Shown piece after piece: positions 1 to 12,849 of a stretch of DNA of 64,000 nucleotides; within the stretch, counting starts at the first letter, position 1; each line of letters starts with the position of its first letter. Location: NCBI GenBank assembly GCA_014058105.1, contig JACGCM010000428.1, positions 620,001 to 684,000 on the forward strand. Direction: 5' to 3'. Below the pieces are notes generated by a model. That model was not told the DNA's origin, did no database searches, and saw only the letters and a list, made by a program, of their open reading frames with translations. The stretch is from Kingdonia uniflora (Eukaryota > Streptophyta > Magnoliopsida > Ranunculales > Circaeasteraceae). The position numbers and the translations under genes were made by a program.

Positions 1-900
1 CAAAATGTATGAATACATACATACACTATACACTAAACTAAAACCCCTCTAAAGCTCCAAGGAAATCGCTCCTAAACATTCCTAAGGAATCAGCTTTGCA
101 ATATATTAGAACTAAAACAAAATACAAAGAGTTTCCTTTGCAGAGATCAAAGATCCACATTTTTCTTTGGAAGATACCATAATAATTCCACAAAAATTTG
201 CACGAAACAATAGGAATAAGTTAAATGAAAACCTTTCAGTATGCATTAGGAAAGTCTGCAAGGATCCAAATCTTTGGAATAAGTTGATCAAATTAACTTA
301 CGCAGCTATATTATTTTTTCATTGTTAGAAGAGAATCCTAGATCTGTAAATATAAGCTAATCCTCCACCAACCTTATTCATTGATATAGTTGTTTGTACA
401 TTGAAAATCATCCATTATCTCTGTGTAACCAAATCTTACCCTACAAAAAGACGTTGTAAAACCAAATCTTTCAAGGTTACAGTTGACCAAAAACCATCTA
501 TAAACTTTCACTAGCCAATTCCCTGCACCAAATGAAAATCACACAATCCAAACAACAAAGTTAAGTAACCTCATTCATAAATTCCTAAATTAAATTGAGG
601 CTTTAATTTGTCACTTTAGAGAGAGCCCTAGAAATGCCTTTCCCCGCGAATTAAGAACAACTTGGAAACACCTTTTAATTGGACATACCTTAAATGCAAA
701 AACCAAGAACAAATATATTACTGAGAGGGAGATAAATAGAGACTTACATGGTTTGGGGGTTTTAGCAACAGGAAGGTTTCATTAGTTGCAGAGGGGAGAG
801 AGAAAAAAAGAAAGAGAAAAAAAAATTAAAGCCACTGTGTTTTGAGGGGGAGAGAGAAAGGTTGGTTTTGAGGGAGAAGATGTGGAAGAATAGGGGAGTT

Positions 901-928
901 GAAGAGAGAGAGAGAGAGAAAGAGAGAA
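901..928. repeat. GA-rich microsatellite
   Basis: An almost pure run of GA dinucleotides. Similar but less regular GA tracts occur near 780-850 and 6010-6085. Confidence 0.85.
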
Positions 929-1772
929 TAAGACTTAACTACCCTTACCCTTTTACGTGTTTTGTCGAAACTAACCCTAAGTATGAGAGTTGAACAAATC
1001 TTGTCTGTCGATCTTGTTCTTTCTCAGAAATCTCAGCCCCTATTTATCTTTGAGACAATTGCAATCTTGTCTAGCAGACTTGTCTATTTGAAAAACACCA
1101 TTGTGTAATGTAATATAGACTAGTACTACCCGTGGCTCGCCACGACAACAATGTCGACGTACCTTCGGCACTACCCGTGACTATGTCGATGCACCTTCGG
1201 CGCTACCCGTAAGATTAATGTTCATGGCCGAATCAAATACTTACACCTATCCATCTCCCTCGATGGAAACTAAATCACTACTCATAACAAAAGTAAACAT
1301 TATTTGTCCCCCGCTTTTTAGATTAGCTAGGCACCAAATGTCTCCCTAATATTATGTAAGCAATTAAAAGAATTATATGTCATCCTCTAATGGTTTGAAG
1401 TAAATTTTTGGAAAGTAACTTCTGCAATAATTTCAAGGAGAACCATAAGGTTAATGATATAGTGTTTTAGTATAATTTTGTTTTAATGTATTATTCATAC
1501 TTTAATCATGGCTTAATATTATTTGTAAAACTTAGTGATGTTCATACGAAAGGCCTAATAATAATTAATTTAAGGAATTAGAGCAGTTTGTACTTTAATC
1601 ATGGCTTAATGTATTATTCCTACTTTAATCATGGCTTAATATTATCCTTTTATCTTTTTCGTATCACACCTGACATTTTGGCTACAAAATTTTGCCTTGG
1701 AATATTTTTAGCTGTCCGATCTATTTACATCTAGCTTACGATGCAGTTTGTATGGTTCAAATGTTTTAGAGA

Positions 1773-1800
1773 CTGCTACTGCTACTGCTACTGCTACTGC
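1773..1800. repeat. Hexanucleotide microsatellite (CTGCTA)n
   Basis: Four full CTGCTA units plus CTGC, without interruption. It lies in non-coding DNA. Confidence 0.9.
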
Positions 1801-3493
1801 ATTCTACTACACATTCACTTTTAATGTCATACCCCATCTTAAACTGATACCTACAATTAAACCTGCATAACTGCAACCCTCATATAAATTCATGACCTGT
1901 TTGAAATCACAGAAAGCGCAAAATAAACATATCAATACAGTCCTTAATAACCCCTTTGCTTGCATCACGAACCCTTTCAGGTAACCATAAAGATTCAAAC
2001 AGACTTCAAATTTCAAAGATGCCCACAAAGAGTTACTTCAGAATTGAACATCAAGCACCTATTAATGCGGATTTCCATTATATGGACATTGAGAAAAGTG
2101 AGATGCTTTCAGAAGCATTTACAAAAAAGTCAGAAGTATCAAGGCTTAACATCTGCTAGAAACTGGAGACTCCATCAACAACATATTACTACCACCGTAA
2201 TGTATAAGCATATACAAATGCCCTATACTTCTTTCAGTCAGAAGAAAGAGGCATCTCGTAGATTTCATATTTCTTCTTCTTCACTTTGGTAGGCATCTAC
2301 AACTACTACTATTGTTCCTTCTTTGGTTGAATCTTTGATGGATCTTCCTCATTGTCAATGGTATTTGAGTCCATCCAAGCTACACTATCAACACTACTTT
2401 GGGGGGTTACTGCTTCATCGACAATTTGAAGTCTACTATGGTTTATATCAAAAACATCACTAAGGTTCTAAGGCTAAGAATGATTTAGTAATTGCATAAA
2501 TTAAATTAGTTACCAATTTTTTGGATTTGTAAGAAGAGATGCCAAGATCGACGAAAATAAGCAAATCCTCCACCAATCAGGCTCACGGATATTACTTGAT
2601 TGCAAATCGAAACTAATTCCACTGAAAGATAACTGTTGTTAAAATCTTGAACTAAAATCACATCACATCCTAGGTTCATGAAATAATAAAACAAACGATA
2701 TAAGGAAACATTTAATTACCAAATGTTTTCTATAAAAATGTACTTGGTTCTGCAAGACTTCATGAATCATTTGCTTATCCCTTCCCCTTGTATGTAGCGA
2801 ATTAGTTAAATCAATAAAGAGAGATGGTTTAAGACTTACCTCAATTGTGTGCTCCAAATAGAAGGAGACAATAAAATATAAATAAGGAGAAGTAGAAATA
2901 GAGACGAATAAGGGTCGAAAACGACTTTTAGCCTTGACATATCATAAACAAAGAAAGAAAAGTTCTTACCAAAGAGAATTATCTTACTAATTTTGTCATA
3001 AACCTTGTACTCAGGCTTATGCCATTTTTGTATATCATGCTAAGAGTCCAAATTACAAAACCTATACCTCATCAGAGTTAGATGCTTTAGCCATAACAAT
3101 CATAATTAAGAGGAATCGCCTCAGGCATCCGGAGGGTGATCCATGATTGTCCCATCGGAAGTCTACGATAGTGATCAACCTTCATGAAGAAATTAGAACA
3201 TATGAGCAATTTGAAACTAACTTCATAATAGTGTAATGAAAATTCTATATTTTATTTTATTTGTAGAAGAATAAATGTAATCCAAACAACTCATTCATCA
3301 AAAAGACATACATGAAATTCTTCGCTAAAACTTAACTGGTTCAGGATTATATGTATCTAAAAAAGGTTAGCCTACGTGGTCACTTAAGGGTCTAGTTTTC
3401 AGAATTCCCTTATGGAGTTCAGTAGATTTAATAAAAAAAGGCATATATCATCTTAGGCCCCTCAAAGCAAATTGTATTGGAATAAATAGTTAA

Positions 3494-3854
3494 CTAATAT
3501 TCCTTGGAAAGCATCTTTCCCAGATGCTCAGAGCCCATTTTGTGAGATAAATGTTTGTAATCCGTGCTACTTGCAAAGTACTCGCTCTCTCTACGCTGTG
3601 CAGCAATTATGTCAACACTCTTGTTTATATCAGCTTGAAAACGATTAACAACACCAATCCAAGGGAATTGCAAACTATATGATTTGCCTTCCAATATCTA
3701 CAAAACCCTAACCAATCAGTTAAAATGCAGCTGAAGACTAAATACTTCAAAAACTAAACTTAAGTTTTCCATTCAGCACGCTAACTTACGTCAACTGCAT
3801 CCGTACCCTTGTCCATAAGATCAATCTTTGTCAAGACCCCAATTGTCCTCTCTT
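3494..3854 (-). pseudogene. Dynamin-related protein 1 (DRP1-type) GTPase fragment, two exons
   Basis: Two adjacent exons of a plant DRP1-type dynamin GTPase read on the - strand. Exon 3854-3790 encodes RTIGVLTKIDLMDKGTDAVD, which contains the TKxD guanine-binding signature. A 92-bp intron with GT and AG ends follows. Exon 3697-3494 begins [19 protein letters not shown] and continues through the conserved [10 protein letters not shown] segment. The frame then runs straight into a TAG stop where the family continues with another exon. No donor site is visible there. No neighbouring DRP1 exon (P-loop or switch region upstream, stalk downstream) was found within several kb. DRP1 proteins act in cell-plate formation and endocytosis. 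With only about 90 of some 610 residues present, this is a gene fragment. Retained introns mean it was copied as DNA, not through mRNA. Confidence 0.85.
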
Positions 3855-3859
3855 CTGAA

Positions 3860-6800
3860 AATTAGAAGATGAACTAATTAAGAATCATAATCAGAAAGAT
3901 TTCAAATATTAAAATGCAAGAGTTCCAAGAAATTTCACAACTTCTGGAAAGCAGGAACATTGTTCTTTTTAGTTTTAATACTAAGAGGCTTGACTCATGG
4001 ATTGGATGCCACACTTATCTGCAAGTAGCAAAAATATCAAATATGAATGCTATTACTTAAGCTAGAATTGATTTGCTCATGGATTCAGTAGGTTTGGCTT
4101 GTGGAAGGGACACAATTCACCTTTATATTTGGGCTATTATTGCAAATGTTCCTTCGATAGGGAAGGAAGCATCATCCCTGCCTAATCTTGAAAGCAAGCT
4201 GATGCTCAAGATGTGCTTAATTATGTTGCTGCTTTGTTAAGGTGAGTACCATGTGCAACTATCTAAGGTTGTACATAATCTTATAGCTAGCCAATTGATC
4301 ATTATTCCACTGTCAAATCTTGGTAACTCTGTTGTTGGTGAAGCTTATAGCATTAATCATGTTGGTTTGGAGTGAGCTGAAACTGTTTGATTAAAAGATT
4401 CTTAGACAAAACACCTTTGACAGATTCACACTCTTGTTCTCACTTCTCACCAAATTAACTTGAAATACTACGTTTTGAGCTTCAGAACAACTGATCAATC
4501 AAGATAGAAATCCCCAAATTTTAACCAAAACATACAATCAAACAACAAAAGCATCAATCTGCCATTTTTGCTCGGTGACGTTGCTAGTGAAGTGGGGGTG
4601 ACTCTCTATGAAGAAGAGGGAGAACTGTGATTGAACCCCACAGTAATGAAAATCAAGGTCGTAAACCTTGAAAATCAAGGTCGTAAACTGTGATTGAACC
4701 CCATTGTGATTCAACCTCAGATCTGCAAGTGTAAAGATGGGGTTTTGTTTAAATTTGAGAGAGGGAGAGAGATCTATAAAGCAGATATAGAGATAGAGAA
4801 GAGGATTTGAGAGCTTGAGTTTAAGTTTGTAATAATCTAAGGGGTATAATAGTAAAAGTATTAATTAATATTTAGCGGGGCGGATAACGGATTTTATATT
4901 AGCAGTCCCGAATCCGCCCCGATCCCCTACGAATTTTGGGTAGCTTATACCATCCCCACCCCATACCCGGTTAGGTCATACCAAATCTACCCCGCTCGGG
5001 GAGGGGCGGGGAGGGGAAAATTGCCATCCTTAGTTTTAATAGAGAGATATGTAGGCCTCTAGCTCAACTATATATAAGTTCTGAATGTGGAATGGTAAAC
5101 AAGGATAGTTTAATACAACTGAAACCTAGGATTAAATAAAAGTCAGTTTCACATGTGTATGAGGTACATCATAGTTAAACCTAAGGTGACTAACTGCAAA
5201 CTCAGTTGGCGTTCTTTAGTGAAACCAAGGTATTGATGGTCATAAACTTGAAGAAGACATAAAGGAAAACTCAACTTAAAGAAATAAAGAAATGCAGTAA
5301 ATACTTGAAAATACTATTCATGATGAACAAATGTATATAAGGTTGTACTAACAGATTACCATACCTTAAATTTAGAAAGAAGAGTGCAAAATCCATATCA
5401 TGCATCCCACAATTATGCAACAATCTGAAAGAAATATTCGATGAGAATGCCGAATTTAAGATGAAACGAAGATGAACTGATGATAGAAATGAATAACTGA
5501 TAGAGATTAAGACGCTATATTTTTTTAATGGGTCTGCAGAGACTAATAGATACATCCATTAACAATCATTGAAAAATATCATAATCATAAAATGCATCAA
5601 AATATATAAGCAAATACCACTATAAAAACATTTACATATTGATACATCTACGTACATTGACATTACCACAATTAAAATTTGACTTCTCTTCTTCAAAGGA
5701 ATCAATTCCTTTTGATTCCAAATTATTCCCCAATTCAAGAGCTTAATTTCTACATCTGAAATCCTCTAATCGGGTAAGTATTCAATCCCTAGTTAGACCC
5801 AAACTTCTAAAGTTCTTAAGTTTTATGAAATAGTTAAACATATAATCAAAAACCCATAAATTGTAATCAAACAAACGAAATTGAAATTGAAACCCATGAA
5901 TCTTAACTTTCAATTTCAAAGTTCACAATTAGGAAATCACCTAATCAATTCCTCTTCCTCCACGAAACCTTAATCAAATAAAATTTTGTCTCCATTGGCA
6001 ATTTTTGGGTCTGAAGAGAGAGAGAGATAGATGTCGTACCTAAGTACTGCTGCGATAGAGAGACAGAGAGAGAGCTCAATTGCTTGTCAGAGTTAGATTT
6101 TCAATTTGAACAAAGAGAGGGTTTCAGTTCAGACAGAGAGCTAGAATTTTGTTTTGTTTTTGGAGAAGAAAGTGTTATTGTTTTTTTGTCGGGGGAGGAA
6201 AAATTTAGTTTTGAGTTAGGGTTCGTGTTTTATGCTTTTGGCCTTAAAACCTGAAGTACCAAAACTGCCCCAAACTATATGCGATTCTCGAGGCATCAAC
6301 AATGCATCCCGACCCCTCTTTATCTCTGGACATAAGGACAGACTTGTCCCAAGTAACAAAAACACCACCCCGTTATAATAAAGAGATATATATACAATGC
6401 CTTTTTTCCAACAAAAGTCCAAAAAGTATCCCTCAAATGATTATTCCCTACAAAACCTTGGCAACAAACAATTTATTTAAAAAATCGTATTAACAATATA
6501 TTGTACAACTAAAATCAAAAATAAAGAGAAAATATGAAGAAAAGAAAACATACCATAATAGTCATCACTTGGTTGCTTTTAGTAATTAGAGTAACTTGTC
6601 AAATGTGCATCAAAATCATCTTTAAACTATAATTATATTCCACCTGTCATAAATCAAAATCCAATCAGAGCATGCAAAACTAGGTAAGCATGTAGTTTGA
6701 AGAAAAAGTGAATCAATTACACATTCCATCTCACAAAAGCATGAAAAAATAGGTACAACATTTAGAAGAAAAAAAACGTACAACACTTGGAACTTATAGA

Positions 6801-7570
6801 ATAATAATGTTGAAGTTTTGTGAAGATTTAACTCATCTTACTTGTACTATGGGGAAGATATAAACATAACATACATGAATCAAACAACAAAGAGTAATAC
6901 ATGTATACAACACTTTGAATAAATGAACTACACATTCCATCTCACAAAAAAAATCATCTAAAGTACCAAGAAGATCAATAATTTCTCTTTGGTGATATAT
7001 GTCACAGCTTGTCGAGCAATACCATATAGTTAACATTAACAAATCCAATTTGAAACCATTAATCACTTTAAAATCACATTGGTGTGTTATATACTCACAT
7101 ATAAGCACCAACATGTAGATATAGTATAGATGGTAATGCTCAACTTATAAAGCTTGAGTAGTGGCATTTGACAGAACTTAAGCATTGGTCGTTTCTTTGA
7201 CTGACCAAGATTCTCATAAGCCTTTTTATTTGCTAAAACTTGAGCATCTATGCACTCAAAAGAATTACAGAAAGCAACTTGGCATTTTAAAATTGGTTTA
7301 TGGTAGGACAAACAGGAGAATAGTTTTATTTATAGCTTTACTTATGGAAGCTAGATTAGATGATAATATCAAAATAGTAACAAAATAAAATGATCATACC
7401 TACTCATAACAACTAGCTAATAGTTATATCAATTAGGAGTGTACTTATCTAACAACATCGATGAATCTCCTCCCTCAAACAATTTTGAAATAATTAAAAA
7501 CAATATTGGTTATACATGTAACTAAGTAAATGTAATGTAAACTAAAACTCAAGGGAAAAATAAAAATGTT
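3860..7570. other. AT-rich non-coding stretch between DRP1 fragment and hAT remnant
   Basis: No exon could be supported. Around 4655-4705 a short phrase (aatcaaggtcgtaaac) is locally duplicated. A GC-rich, G/C-homopolymer block lies at 4875-5030 and ends in ATTGCCATCC, like one end of common plant hAT-type MITEs; the matching opposite end was not found. GA-rich tracts occur at 6010-6085. Open frames at 6833-7114 and 7087-7311 (- strand) resemble nothing I know. Confidence 0.5.
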
Positions 7571-8210
7571 TTAACCTGCATCAATCTCATCATATTTCTC
7601 AATATCTTCCATTGAAGCTTGAAGATCAATTGGTTGTCTACTCGCACAGAGCCAATTTTGTAGGCATATGAGAACTACTACCGTGTTAAGCCGTAATGAA
7701 CTACGAAATGGGTCAAGTATATGACCACCCATACTAAATATGAACTCTAAGGCAACATAAGTCACAGTAATGGCTAAAATATCTCGTGCTATAAGAGAGA
7801 GGATTGGAAACATAGCAGAACTAGTCTTCCACCAACACAAGATTTTAAACTTGCCTTCAACTTCTTCTTCAATAGAAAATTTTGTATTTATCAACTTTAG
7901 ACGTATTTTCCAAATTTCCTCATTTTCTATTGCATTACTAGATACTATTAAATCACTATCAAGTAATGTTGTTGTACTTGAGCTATGGTTACTCTCGGCA
8001 TACCTCACATACAAATATTGTAGTATTATTTCTACCTTCTCTATTATTCAACTAACTTTAGCATCATTATGCAATCCATTTAAACCAAATCCAATATAAT
8101 CTAACTTGAAACGAGGGTTAAGAACTATAGCAACTAACGACAAGGGATTGATATTCTCAAGGCCCTAATACTTGTTATATTTTTCAACCATAAGCGTACC
8201 CATTGACCTC
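7571..8210 (-). pseudogene. hAT-superfamily transposase, C-terminal part (decayed)
   Basis: The frame ending at 7571 encodes about 147 residues with the signature of the hAT C-terminal dimerisation domain: a WWK...FPILS.IARDILAI block, then a degenerate form of the usual SxFSTGGRVLDPFRSSL motif (here FSMGGHILDPFRSSL), then the final ICLQNWL helix. Upstream in the same direction an in-frame stop interrupts a stretch with the family motif VLNPRFKLDYIGF and the LYVRYAES helix. The N-terminal BED zinc finger and catalytic DDE core are not visible. The family cuts and pastes DNA with 8-bp target duplications. The fragment is closest to BED-type, RICESLEEPER-like proteins. No terminal repeats for this copy were found, so the element is a remnant. 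Confidence 0.85.
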
Positions 8211-8410
8211 AAACCACTATCCTAATGGCTATATGGTTGTTTCAAGTTAGCCTAAAACTGGGGCTTAAGATCTTCAAAAGAGAGTTGTATATAAGATGGA
8301 TTTGTGGTTGCGATCTTCAGAATTTAAAATAATCATCATTAAAGTTGGGAGCCGACATCATCTATCAAAGAGAGTGAAGAGAGTTAGAGGAGTCCGGATT
8401 TGCTGAGGAC

Positions 8411-8492
8411 AAATATAGGTGGGGAGCTGAGGATCCAATAAATATTTGACATTTGGCACATCCACGCAACCTTTCAAGCACATAATTTAACT
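8411..8492 (+). repeat. Left arm of a long inverted repeat interrupted by the copia element
   Basis: AAATATAGGTGGGG..AGCT, then GACATTTGGCA and CATAATTTAACT, appear here in that order. The same words appear in reverse complement at 34908-34988. Without the copia insertion and its extra target copy the arms would be about 1.1 kb apart, as in a short non-autonomous DNA transposon or MITE. Confidence 0.6.
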
Positions 8493-9142
8493 CTATTAAG
8501 TGTTAACAAACATATCAAATCAAGGAGGATAGATAAAATCTATATTCATCTCTTACCTCCAATCTTCGGCTAATAATAACAACAACCCTCTCCTCCCCCA
8601 TCTCGCTCAAACTTGGAATAATTTTATCTCCTAAGAAATATCTAAAGGTCAATAAAGTTAAATTTTGCACAAGAACAAACCCAAATTGTATCCCAACTCC
8701 TAATTCGATTATAGGGTTTGACTGGGATAGTTGAAATCTGGAGGAGATGACTATGATGTAAAAATGGAAATAAAGTTCAATAAGAGTTTATAATTCTCTT
8801 GTTGATCGGGATCAGGGGGCACCAATTGTTAACAACATTTCTTACAACAATTGAAATCTCGTTACCTTATAGATCATCCTCAGCTAACCTCAAGGTTTGA
8901 AATAATTATCGGCTCTTAATCTTCCAAAAAATGTAATTTATTTTCGGAGGTGTATGAAGAATCAGAAATACTTAATTTTTGGTGGAGATGATCTATATGT
9001 TGATTAGATTATCCTCACAAAAAATCAAGTCTAGATTCAACTTGTATATGTATTTTTGAAAAAAAGTTGTTAAAAATTATTGTCCCCAATTCCCACCCCA
9101 TGATTTTAATCATATTACTTCAACAAAGAAAAAGGTAGAAAC
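8493..9142. other. Non-coding interior of the interrupted inverted-repeat element
   Basis: AT-rich sequence with no coding potential seen. It ends with gaaac (9138-9142), the left target-site copy of the copia insertion. Confidence 0.5.
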
Positions 9143-10097
9143 TGAAACATCTATTTTGTAGTTTGTTTCATTTAGTGTCTAGAGTAGGTGTCAGCAGGAT
9201 CTCATGGTTATCTGACTTCAGTGAGTGCACATGGTGAGACTACAGTTGGACTGGCACTGAACAGGTAAGTGGGTTTCTAACTCCTTGTTTCTAAATATCA
9301 AGCCCAGGTAATAAGTATGCCTTTTTAAGATAACATAAATTATATTTGAATATAATTTTTTCTATTCTAATAGAACTGGGAATATTTCTATTCGAATAGA
9401 TTTTATTTTATTCGAATAAAATGCTTCAGCCTATTTTTTATTCGAATAGATTTCTTTGCTATTCGAATAGATTGGCTCAGCCAAATTTCTATTCGAACAG
9501 AGACTGTAATTTTTGTTTTCTAATAAAAGACAACTTTGGTTTTTTCAAAATTTACTTCTTCGAAAATCAATTTTTCTACGGGCTTGTTTTTAGAGTGAGG
9601 AGAGATTACTCTTGAGAGATTCAAGAAAGAATTAAAACACTCATATCTTGAATCAATCATCATTGATCAATAAACCTTGGTTATGGATAGAATAACTTGA
9701 GCAATTCAAGCTTTGAAGCTTTTGTGCGTTATCCGAGGTAAGGCATTGGGAGAATGAGAAATTGGTTGTAAGGAGCTTGATTAGAAGAGAGATAACCACG
9801 GGATGTGTTTATCGAGTTTGTAAGTAGTCATACTCTTGTAATTTTTTTTCATAGTGGATTGTTTAGCTGTCAAGTGATTCGATTGCGACCTGTGGGTTTT
9901 TCTCCTAAGAAAGGTTTCCCACAGGGTTAAAAATCTTTGCTCGTGTCTTTATGTTTCGAACTGCTTGCTTGACATTAGTTAATTGAATGAACTTGATTTA
10001 GGTTAAGCACAGACCATTAATTCAAAGGAATTAAGACCTTTCGATTTAGACCTAAAACAATCAAAATTAGTTAGTCTCAAGCGACATAAAACTTTTA
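9143..10097 (+). repeat. 5' LTR of the copia element
   Basis: It matches 33625-34600 along its length. It starts TGAAACATC and ends CTTTTA (CTTTCA in the 3' copy). Its first half carries six TTCGAA hexamers, several within the decamer TATTCGAATA (about 9380-9560). Confidence 0.88.
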
Positions 10098-10099
10098 AT

Positions 10100-10110
10100 T
10101 GGTATCAGAG
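10100..10110 (+). promoter_or_regulatory. Primer-binding site (initiator tRNA-Met)
   Basis: TGGTATCAGAG, complementary to the 3' end of initiator tRNA-Met, two bases inside the 5' LTR. It fixes the element's orientation as +. Confidence 0.9.
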
Positions 10111-10170
10111 TGGTCACATTTCAAGGTTTAACAACCTAAGCGTGGATCCCGGATAGTTTTCTTAAGAATA

Positions 10171-12028
10171 ATGAGTTTCGAGAAGTTTGGAGGTCCTATA
10201 AATTGCCCTCCACTCTTTTTTGGCAAAGAATACCCATACTGGAAAGTCTGAATGATTGCATACATACAATCAATCGGAGAAGATGTATGGATTAATGTTA
10301 AGGATGAATGAACACCTTCTACTGTGATAAGAGGTCTACCAGGGAGTGCTATTGAGGTCTCTAAACCTAATAACCAATGGTTAAGAGAAGAAAAAGATAT
10401 TGATGGTTATAGTTTTAAAGGCCTCAATATTATTTTTATGGCTGTGGGTCAAAGTGAGTTTCGACATATCTCTGCATATACCACTTCTAAAGAAGCTTGG
10501 GAGATCCTAGTTCAAACTCATGAAGGCGATGATACAGTCAAAGAAAGTAAGCTTCGAATGCTTACTTCGCAATTTGAGAATATCCGAATGAGTAAAAACT
10601 AACCCTTTGACGAATTCTATACGAGACTAAATGATATTGTAAACACCAGTACCACATTAGGAGCAGCGTACTCCGATGTTCAAACAGTTTACAAAGTTCT
10701 AAGATCTCTTCCTAAGAGCTTTAGATCCAGACGTGATGTTATCGAGGAAGCACAAGATCTTAACAAAATGAAACCCGATACATTGGCTAGAAAATTGTGA
10801 ACGTTTGACTCGAGATGAGAATGGAAAACCCTGAGAAGAATAAGAGTGCTGCTTTTAAGTCTTCATCTTACTCCTCTTTTTCTAAGGGTTCTAAAGAGGT
10901 TGATCACTCATATATCTCAGATGATGATGAAGGTTCGGATATAGATTCATCAATTGCCCTTATTAGTCAATAATTTCAAAAAATATTGAAAAAACGTCAA
11001 TTTCATAAATAAGGGAAATCTATGAACTATAAACTAAGACCTCATGATCAGGTCAAATATTATAATCGGCAAACCAATAATGATATTGACCTTAGCTGTC
11101 CTAATAAGAAATCTGGAGCAACTCATAAAGCTATGAATATCAATGTTACTTGGGATGACAGTGATGATGAACATGATAACAATGAGAGTAATCCCCAAGT
11201 AGTTGATAATGGACCATATTGTGCATATCCTGTGATTTTTAATTGTGGCAATAATAACTTTAATCTTTTTGAACTTGAAAATTCTGATGAAAATTAGAGT
11301 AATCAAGAACAAAATGAGTTTGAGGAGTTTGAGGACCCGCATCTTGAGGACTTGTATGCTCAGACTCTCGCCAAGTGTATGAAACTCTGTAAACTTAACA
11401 AATTCTTGAAATACCAAGTTAATACACTTACGTGCGAACTTCAAGGCAAAACTGAGAGTACAAGTCACAAGATAGAGGTTCTTGAGAATAAGAAATAAGG
11501 CATACATGACAAAGTTGTGTTTTTAGAAAAAGAAGTTAATGATGCAAAGAGAAAATAAAATTAACTTTGGACGAACTTCGTTTGGCCAAGCTTGATGTAG
11601 TTCTATTTCAGCAGAAAATTGAGAAGTTCTGTCATGGGGCCAAAAACATTGATAAAATATTATGTATGGGAAAGACGGATAGTGACAAAAGGGGTCTATG
11701 ATATGAGGAATCTCTTCTTAATGCCAAGACTCCTCAAATCACAAAGTTTGTGAAAGCAACTGCGTCTACTTCGGTGCCCAAACATAACCTGATATCCACT
11801 ACTCAAAATTACCCCAAACGGGTCTCTTACTCTCAAATTTATTACTGTAGTATATGTGGTCGAAATAGACATATTGCATCTTACTGTAGATTTGCTAGAC
11901 CCAATCAACAATATGTTTGCCCAGTCAATGGATATAGATATAATTCTAATGAGAATACTAATAATGTGAAAAGTGAGAATATGTCTATATGGTTTGCACA
12001 GGAAACTACAGGTCGAAGAACTTTTTGA
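10171..12028 (+). pseudogene. Copia Gag (UBN2-type) with zinc knuckle, broken
   Basis: The reading starts at the ATG of MSFEKFGGPINCPPLFFGKE. It continues with the copia Gag signature (YPYWKV.M.A), then AWEILVQTHEGDDTVKESKL and a VLRSLPKSF segment, all typical of Sirevirus-type Gag. Several in-frame stops and frameshifts break it; a TGA follows YPYWKV, and others lie near 10308, 10600 and 10800. A CX2CX4HX4C zinc knuckle (CSICGRNRHIASYC) lies at 11846-11887. Gag forms the particle and packages RNA. The frame is lost after 12028, and the expected protease and integrase do not follow. Confidence 0.85.
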
Positions 12029-12254
12029 AGTATTTGGGTCCGAAAGACTGATTTAGTACCATAGATAAGGTACAATATTGCTCAAATAAGGTAATGAATA
12101 TCAACTGAGAAGGGTTATCAGCATGTTTTATTGATAAGGTACGTTTCTTACCCTGTCTCAATTTGTTTTTAGTTTTATTTTTTGTTTCTTTTTAGGACAG
12201 TAGAGTATTGTTTTGATTTTATTTTGCACTTTGCACGTCTTAGGGTGCGATGCT

Positions 12255-12849
12255 CGTTGCACAGGTATATGTAGATGATATTATGTATAGTATATGTATT
12301 TGTACTCGGTATCAAGGTAATCCTAAAGAATCTCATTTATAGGCTGTTAAACGTATTATTCGTTATGTATGTGGGACTTCTGATTTTGGTTTATGGTACT
12401 CACATGACACAACTTCTAAGGTAATTGGGTATTTCGATGCAGATTGGGCGGGTAATGCAGATGATAGGAAAAGTATTTCGGGTGGATGCTATTATATTGG
12501 GAATAATCTTGTGGCTTGGCAAAGCAAGAAGCAGAATTGTATTTCTCAATCCACAGCAGAGGCGGAGTATATTACTGCGGGTAGTTGTTGCACTCAATTG
12601 ATCTGGATGAAACAGATGGTGCATGACTATGGGATAGTCCAGGGGACGATGTCAATTTTTTGTGATAATACAAGTGCAATCAACATCTCCAAGAATCCTG
12701 AACAACATTCCAAAACCAGGCACATCGATATTCTCTTCCACTTCATCCGTGATCTTGTTGAGCGCAAGATATTCAGTGTTGAGTATGTTCCTACAGAAAA
12801 TCAGTTAACCAATTTTTTTTACCAAGCCGTTAGATGCTATGAGGTTTGA
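12255..12849 (+). pseudogene. Copia reverse transcriptase remnant and RNase H
   Basis: The copia RT catalytic signature YVDDI is at 12268-12282. The sequence then jumps almost directly to RNase H, so most of RT is missing. RNase H is recognisable from VIGYFDADWAGNADDRKS through SQSTAEAEYITAG, FCDNTSAI and KTRHIDILFHFIRD. The catalytic acidic positions (DADW, AEAEY, CDN) are kept over a clean frame from 12511 to 12849. The usual C-terminal phrase (QLADIFTK) is degenerate (QLTNFFYQ). The element could not replicate on its own. Confidence 0.88.

Larger units (their letters stand above)
1..3493. other. AT-rich non-coding stretch, no gene recognised
   Basis: I found no convincing coding exon on either strand; open frames here are short and resemble no family I know. 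It holds a GA microsatellite, a CTGCTA microsatellite, and at 1125-1215 a short, imperfectly repeated GC-rich motif built on CTACCCGTG and ACCTTCGGC, possibly a worn transposon end. Confidence 0.6.

Noticed and set aside
3494..3854. A complete functional DRP1 gene
   Set aside because: No P-loop, stalk or GED exons nearby, and the second exon ends in a stop without a donor site.
4875..5030. Complete GC-rich MITE
   Set aside because: Only one end (ATTGCCATCC) is recognisable and no target duplication was found.
7571..8210. Functional hAT transposase gene
   Set aside because: Only the C-terminal part is present, with an in-frame stop and no terminal repeats.
11034..11507. 157-residue - strand frame
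   Set aside because: Lies opposite the copia Gag region, is highly hydrophobic from complementing A-rich coding DNA, and resembles no family.
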